From the NCBI RefSeq assembly GCF_030272615.1, contig NC_081414.1, positions 231,259,733-231,323,732 of the forward strand: a stretch of 64,000 nucleotides of DNA, written 5' to 3'. This document shows, one piece after another, positions 58,960 to 64,000 of the stretch (its first letter is position 1; each line of letters starts with the position of its first letter). The DNA is from Cryptomeria japonica (Eukaryota > Streptophyta > Pinopsida > Cupressales > Cupressaceae). A program made the translations under genes and the position numbers. The notes under the pieces are model-generated. The model was not told the origin of the DNA and ran no database searches. It saw only the letters and a list, made by a program, of their open reading frames with translations.

Positions 58960-61900
58960 TCAACTTTGCTTGTCCTCAAGCATCTTTAAGTCCTCCTCTT
59001 TTTCCCAAGTGGCATCCTCATTGGGAAGATTCCTCCATTTAATAAGATGTTCAATGATAGTTCGGTTCCTAAGCTCTCTTTTCCGTGTGTCCAGAATGAT
59101 CTCTGGGTATAGTGTAAGTTTCGCTTCATCATCTAGGGGAGGTAGTTCACTGCAAGGAACTACGTGTTGCCCGAGAACCCTTTTAAGTCGGGAAACATGG
59201 AACACATTATGTATTTTGCTACTTTTGGGAAGTTCAATCTCATAAGCTACTTCCCCAATCCTTCGAGTGACTGGGTAGGGCCCATAAAATCGAGGTTTCA
59301 GTTTCTCTGTCCCATTCTTCTTAAGGGATGATTGCTTATATGGTTGTAACCTTAGGAATACTAGATCTCTAGCCTCAAATGTCCGTTCTGCACGTTTCCT
59401 GTCGACGTAGAGCTTTTGTTGATTTTGAGCTTCTTGTAAATTTTCTTTCAAGATCTTCAGGATGTCTTTACTCTATTGCACAAAGTCTTGCGCTCTAGGT
59501 ACTTTGCTTTCTTGGTTTGTTAGTTCCCCAAAGCTTGTGGCCTCATAGCCGTATAAGGTTTGGAAAGGACTCATCCCTATTGACATGTGGTGAGTCGTGT
59601 TGTAACAGTGTTCTCCTAGGTGTAACCACTTAATCCAAGCAGTCTGTTGTCCTATAACATAATTCCTTAGATAGCCCTCTATCCATTTGTTTACTATCTC
59701 TATTTGCCCATCGGAGGGTGATAATTGGTACTAGGGGTTAAATCTGTTCCCGCCATTCTGAAGAGTTCTTGCCAAAACTGGCTAATAAACTTGCTATCTT
59801 TGTCACTGATAATATTTAGAGGGAGGCCATGGAGTCTGAAAATTTCTTTGAAGAATAGGTCTGCTATCTGGTGGGCTGTATATTCGGTGGAGACTACGAG
59901 GAAGTGGGCATACTTTGTGAGTCTGTCTACTACCACGAAAATGCTATCCTTCCCTTGTATCTTTGGCAACCCTGTTATGAAATCCATAGAAATACTCTCC
60001 CACTTTTGATTAGGAATAGGTAATGGTTGAAGCAATCCAGCTGGGTGGGTAAGTTCAGTTTTGTTGCGTTGACATGTTAAGCCTTCTTGGACATATTTAT
60101 GGATATCCCTCTTTTGGTTCCGCCATGCATATCGTTCCCTAATATGCTTATATGTTTTGTAGTATCCTGGGTGTCCTGCGAGGGGGTTATCATGAAATTC
60201 TTTGAGAATTTTGTCTTTGAATTTGGTCTGAGGGGTCAGGTATATCCTCCCTTTATACAAAATGAGGTCTCCTTTAATCCTGAAATCTTCATTGGGTAGA
60301 TTCCCGGCTAAAATTTCCTTTGTCTGGGGATCCTGGTCATATTCATTAAGGATCTCTTCCCTCCAATCCTTTGAGATACTGGTAATGGTGTTGATATGAG
60401 CTCTCCTGGATAGTGCATCTGCTGCCCCGTTGTTCACCCCTTTCACATATTCTATATCAAAATCATAGGCTTGTATTCTGCTCACCCATTTTTGTTGCCT
60501 GTCATTTAGATCATTTTGGCTCAAAAAGAAGCGTAGACTGTTATGATCAGTCTTTACACCAAACCTAACACAGACCAGGTATTGGCGAAATTTAGCCAAT
60601 GCGTGCATTATGGCCAGCATCTCCTTGTCATAGACAAAGTAGTGTCTTTCTGCGTCGGTGTGTTTTCGGCTCTCAAAAGCTATGGGATGTTTCTTTTGCA
60701 TAAGTACGGCCCCAATTCCTTCCCCTGATGCATCACACTATAGTTCGAAAGGAATAGAGAAATCGAGAATGGCCAATACTGGACAAGAGCTCATGGTTGT
60801 CTTAAGTTGTTCAAAGGCCCCTTGGGCTTGGTCATTCCACGCGAAAGCCCCTTTCTTAGTTAGGTCGGTGAGGGGTGCTGCAATCTTGGAGAACCCTTTT
60901 ACAAAGCACCTATAGTAGCTGCATAGCCCCACAAATCCCCTTAATTAGGTTAAGGTTCTAAGGGTGGGCCATTCCTTGATGGCTTTGATCTTTTCTTCGT
61001 CCACACTTACTCCTGCCTCACTAATTTTGTGCCCTAAGTAGATGATCTCTCTCATCCCAAATTCACACTTGGAGGCTTTAGCGTACAATGATTTTGACTC
61101 TAGAATACTCAATACCTCTTCGATGTGCAGGAGATGCTCTTCCCATGTTTTGCTGTAAATGAGTATATCATCAAAGAATATTAGAAGGAACTTCCTCAAT
61201 TGTTGACTGAACGTATGATTCATGCATGATTGAAAAGTGGCCGGGGCGTTAGTGAGACCAAATGGCATAACCAGGAACTCGAAATGTCCATAGTGACATT
61301 TGAATGCTGTTTTGGGAATATCCTCTTCCCTCATTCGGATCTGATGATACCCTGACCTTAGATCGATCTTGGAGAAGTATTTTGCTCCATGGAGTTCATC
61401 CATTAGTTCATCGATCCTCGGAATTGGGTATCTATTTTTTATAGTCTTTTTATTCAAGGCTCGGTAGTCTATGCACATTCTCAGTGTCCCATCTTTTTTT
61501 TTTACCAATACTACCGACGAGGCAAAGGGCTGCTGCTGGGTTGGATGTGTCCCATCTCTAATAACTCTTTTATGGTTTTTTCAATCTCCTCTTTGAACTT
61601 GTGGGGGTGGCGGTAAGGAGTGGTAATGACGGGTTTTGCTCCGTCCTCTAATTCAATGGAGTGCTCAAATCCCCTTTTTGGGGGTAATCCCGGGGGAATA
61701 TCCTTGAAGACCTTTTTGTGTCTTCTCAGGATAGGTTGTATATCATTCTGAATGATCTGGTCTTCGGTTGGGGATTTATCCAGGACCATGCATTGTGCGA
61801 CCCACTCTCCTTGATCGTATCTAAGAATTTTCTCCATTTTGTTGCATGATACTATTTTTGGAGAGCCGTCAGGAATTCCTTTCAATATTATTTCTCTCCC

Positions 61901-63448
61901 TTCATGTTGGAAGCATATCTCCCAATTTGGACTATCCATGGTAAATCATCCCAACGAGTTTATCCATGGCATGCCCAAAATGATGTCATTCTCCAGGTTT
62001 ACCACAGAGAAGTTTCTCGTGATGGTATGTCCTCCCAAGGTGACTTCCAATTGGGGTATAACTTTAGTGCATTTGTCTATGACCCCGTTGCCCATGATCA
62101 CTTCAAAACCTCCAAACTCTTAGGTTTTTAGTCTTCTCTTTGCTGCTAAATGTTTGCTAATAAAATCATGTGAAGCTCCGGTGTCTACTAATGCGATTAC
62201 TTTTTGTCCCTTGATAATCCCTTTGAGTTTGAAACATCTATTCTCATTTCCTTGAGTGATGACTGCCAGGGTACTGGGTATGTTGTTTTCAAACCTAGTT
62301 CTTTTTTAAGGTCTTCCTTCATCCTGCATTTCCTCGGTGTTATTTAGCTGTCCTCTTTTACACTCATGGCCTCTCACCCATGGGGTCTTGCTTTTGAAAC
62401 ATAGCCCTTTCTCCCTGAGTACATCTCTTTCCTTGCATTGGTGATTATAACTCCAAGGTTTTTTGCACAAGTGACAAGGCTTTTCCTGGCGGTCTCTCTG
62501 GGGTCCCTCATTCCTATGGGGAGTTCTACTTGAGGTATTCTTGGGGGCACTAAATTCAACCATCCTAGTTTTCTTAATGGCTTCCCCTAAGTTTTGTGGT
62601 TCCAAGGGTTTAACAAAATTCCTAATGGGGTCCTTCAGGCCTTCTAAGAACATGTAGGTAAGTCTTTTCTGGGATAGGTCGGGGACCATTACTGACAAGT
62701 TTTGGAATTGATCTATATAATCTTCAATGGTCCCTGCTTGCTTGAGTTGTGTTAGCTCTTGGAAGTACCATTCGAAGTCTTTTTGGTCGAAACGACTGAT
62801 GAGCCTTTGGGTAAACTCATTGTAAGTGGAGACCTTTTTATGTCCTAGGGTGATGAGACCGTTATGCCACCAATTATGGGCAGTTCCGGTTAGGTGTAGC
62901 ATGGCAAATTTTATGGCATCTTCTTCGGTCATGGGACTGTACGAAAGGTAGGTGTCTAGTTTTTGTACCCCGGCTTGAGCAACATCTTTCCCTGATCTGT
63001 CAAAACAGGGTAGGGACATTTTGTTGACTTTAGCTCTGAGGTCTTTACCCATGGGTTTCCTTTTCCTACTTTCATTAGTCTTGGACTCACAGAAGTCCCT
63101 GAAGGATACCACCCTCCGAACTTCTGGTTCCAATCTAGCATAGATTTGGCCGATTTCTTCTACCCCAAGTGTGGCTGGTTCCTCCTCCTCCCTCTCATGT
63201 TCTTCCCTAGGGAGAAATTCGGGAATTGTTTGCCTAGAACTCTGAGGTGATTGTTCGTTGTCTGCGTGATTAGAGTGTGTTTCTCTTCTAGGGTTTGTCA
63301 TATCTCTATTGTTGTTGTTGGTGCTTTGGAGGATTAACTGGCTCATCCTTTCAAACTTCTCATTGGTTTGTTCCATGAAGATCTGGAACTGTTTGGCCAA
63401 TTGATCAGCCATCGCTTTTGCTCCTTTCTTCCTCTGATAGGTGATCAT
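58960..63448 (-). pseudogene. Gag-pol polyprotein of chromovirus C, with stops and two frameshifts
   Basis: Gag 63448-62306 (380 codons; Cys/His region HLCKKPWSYNHQC and CFKSKTPWVRGHEC near its end). Protease ~62200-61950 (NDIILGMPW). Reverse transcriptase 61508-60945 with FFDDILIYS near 61170. RNase H ~60730-60450. Integrase zinc-binding and core 60250-59700 with SMDFITGLP. SH3-like/chromodomain 59451-58960 (LIKWRNLPNEDATWEKEEDL). Breaks: TAA at 62306 and ~62118, TGA ~61942, one-base deletion near 61515, TAA ~60943, TAG ~60738, small deletion near 59715, TAG ~59474. The first Cys of the integrase HHCC finger is Gly (near 60081). Not functional as it stands. Confidence 0.9.
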
Positions 63449-63484
63449 AAACTAAGATCCTTTCCCACAGGATGGCAGGATTAT

Positions 63485-63495
63485 GCTCTATACCA
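63485..63495 (-). other. Primer binding site of element C (variant tRNA-iMet)
   Basis: GCTCTATACCA, reverse complement TGGTATAGAGC, is one base shorter than the canonical site and lies next to the LTR start at 63497. Confidence 0.8.
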
Positions 63496-63496
63496 C

Positions 63497-64000
63497 TGTA
63501 ATGTCCCTACTATTTAGAGATCATTAACCTACAAAACAGATTGTTAGAACACAACATATAAATATATATATAAATAAACCATTTTAATTCACAATCTATT
63601 TTTAACATTGAATTAGCATGTTCATAATTTTTATCTAAAAAAGGATACGAATGCCATACGGAAGTATGTCCTTAGGCAGCTATGAAGCTCACCTTCTTGG
63701 AACCCCTTGGTTCCAAGCCCTTCAGGAAATCAAAGTTGCGTTCGAATCCTGTCTTGGGTGTAACCTCTTACACCCAAGCCCTTCAAGGAAGACCCTTGTC
63801 TATTCCTTGCCTTGGGTGATGCCTTCATCATCCAAGTCCTCAAAGGGGACCGGCCAGATCCGTCTCTTCTTAGTTGATGTTTAGTCAACTAAGCCCTATA
63901 TATGCATATCAACCTTCAGTATATACTGCCCTTGGGATTATTATAATCCCTCCTTAGACTATGAGAGTTTCCTCCCTATAGCCTCCCTTGTGTGATTTCA
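63497..64000 (-). repeat. 5' LTR of element C (cut by the window edge)
   Basis: Starts TGTAATGTCC and aligns with 53884-54090 and then 57741 onward, showing the sequence before insertion of M (CTTCTTGGAACCCCTTGG). A TATA-like CATATATAG on the minus strand near 63896 may be the promoter. Confidence 0.9.

Larger units (their letters stand above)
53884..64000 (-). mobile_element. Element C: chromovirus inserted in H, right LTR leaving the window
   Basis: Left LTR 53884-58948 (split by solo LTR M) and right LTR from 63497 match closely, for example around GTCCTTAGGCAGCTATGAAGC. Order on the minus strand: 5' LTR, primer site, gag, protease, reverse transcriptase, RNase H, integrase, chromodomain, 3' LTR. 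The outer end and right TSD are outside the window. It has fewer nonsense codons than element B but more indels. Confidence 0.92.

Noticed and set aside
13499-63448. Endogenous pararetrovirus as source of the reverse transcriptases
   Set aside because: Both copies have LTRs, primer sites, integrase and a chromodomain, which place them in Ty3/gypsy chromoviruses.
1666-63495. tRNA-iMet gene fragments at the TGGTATCAGAGC matches
   Set aside because: Each is only ~12 bases and abuts an LTR start, so they are primer binding sites, not tRNA genes.

Overview
The window reads as nuclear DNA of a seed plant with a large, gene-poor genome. A gymnosperm (conifer-type) genome is my best guess, inferred from an 11-kb TE-filled intron in one conserved gene, abundant Ty3/gypsy chromoviruses with initiator-Met-type primer sites, and many solo LTRs. 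I see no bacterial, organellar or CRISPR features and no tRNA or rRNA gene. Two loci are not plainly transposons: (1) four exons of an ABC1/UbiB-type atypical kinase gene on the minus strand (35642 down to 23491), and (2) a single-frame ORF of about 1,050 codons on the plus strand (38115-41270) that I do not recognise and that carries two nonsense codons.

Layout. 1-751: 3' LTR of an element entering from the left. 747-10213: gag-protease-only Ty3/gypsy element A (plus strand), split by a 5.27-kb non-autonomous element R (minus strand, 265-bp LTRs, TSD GTTGT). 10214-12328: LTR and DNA-transposon remnants. 12329-19796: degenerate chromovirus B (minus strand). 21164-22611: an insertion bounded by 13-bp direct repeats. 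23491-35642: ABC1K-like exons; the large intron holds solo LTR K (TSD GTACA) and solo LTR J (TSD GCCTT), and J is itself split by a GC-rich element E containing a second J-family LTR. 37340-37660: GGTTCAA repeats. 38115-41270: orphan ORF. 42200 to the right edge: a four-deep nest. Element F contains solo LTR L (TSD GGTCC) and element G (TSD TATAT/CATAT, itself containing a solo LTR with TSD CAAGA). F's right LTR is cut by element H, H is cut by chromovirus C, and the left LTR of C is cut by solo LTR M (TSD GAGCC).

The elements do not form a pathway; they are layers whose order can be read from matching target-site duplications. Three patterns stand out. Chromovirus B has 17 in-frame stops, all TAG at Gln-like positions or TGA at Arg-like positions and none TAA, as expected from deamination of cytosines methylated in CHG and CG contexts. 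The 3-kb-class solo LTRs K, L and M carry internal arrays of unrelated short motifs, including a 37-bp repeat in L and a ~168-bp repeat with a hairpin core in M. Several non-autonomous elements (R, F, G) look like in-frame deletion derivatives that keep only the ends of a gypsy polyprotein. All family assignments come from reading motifs by eye; no database search was run.
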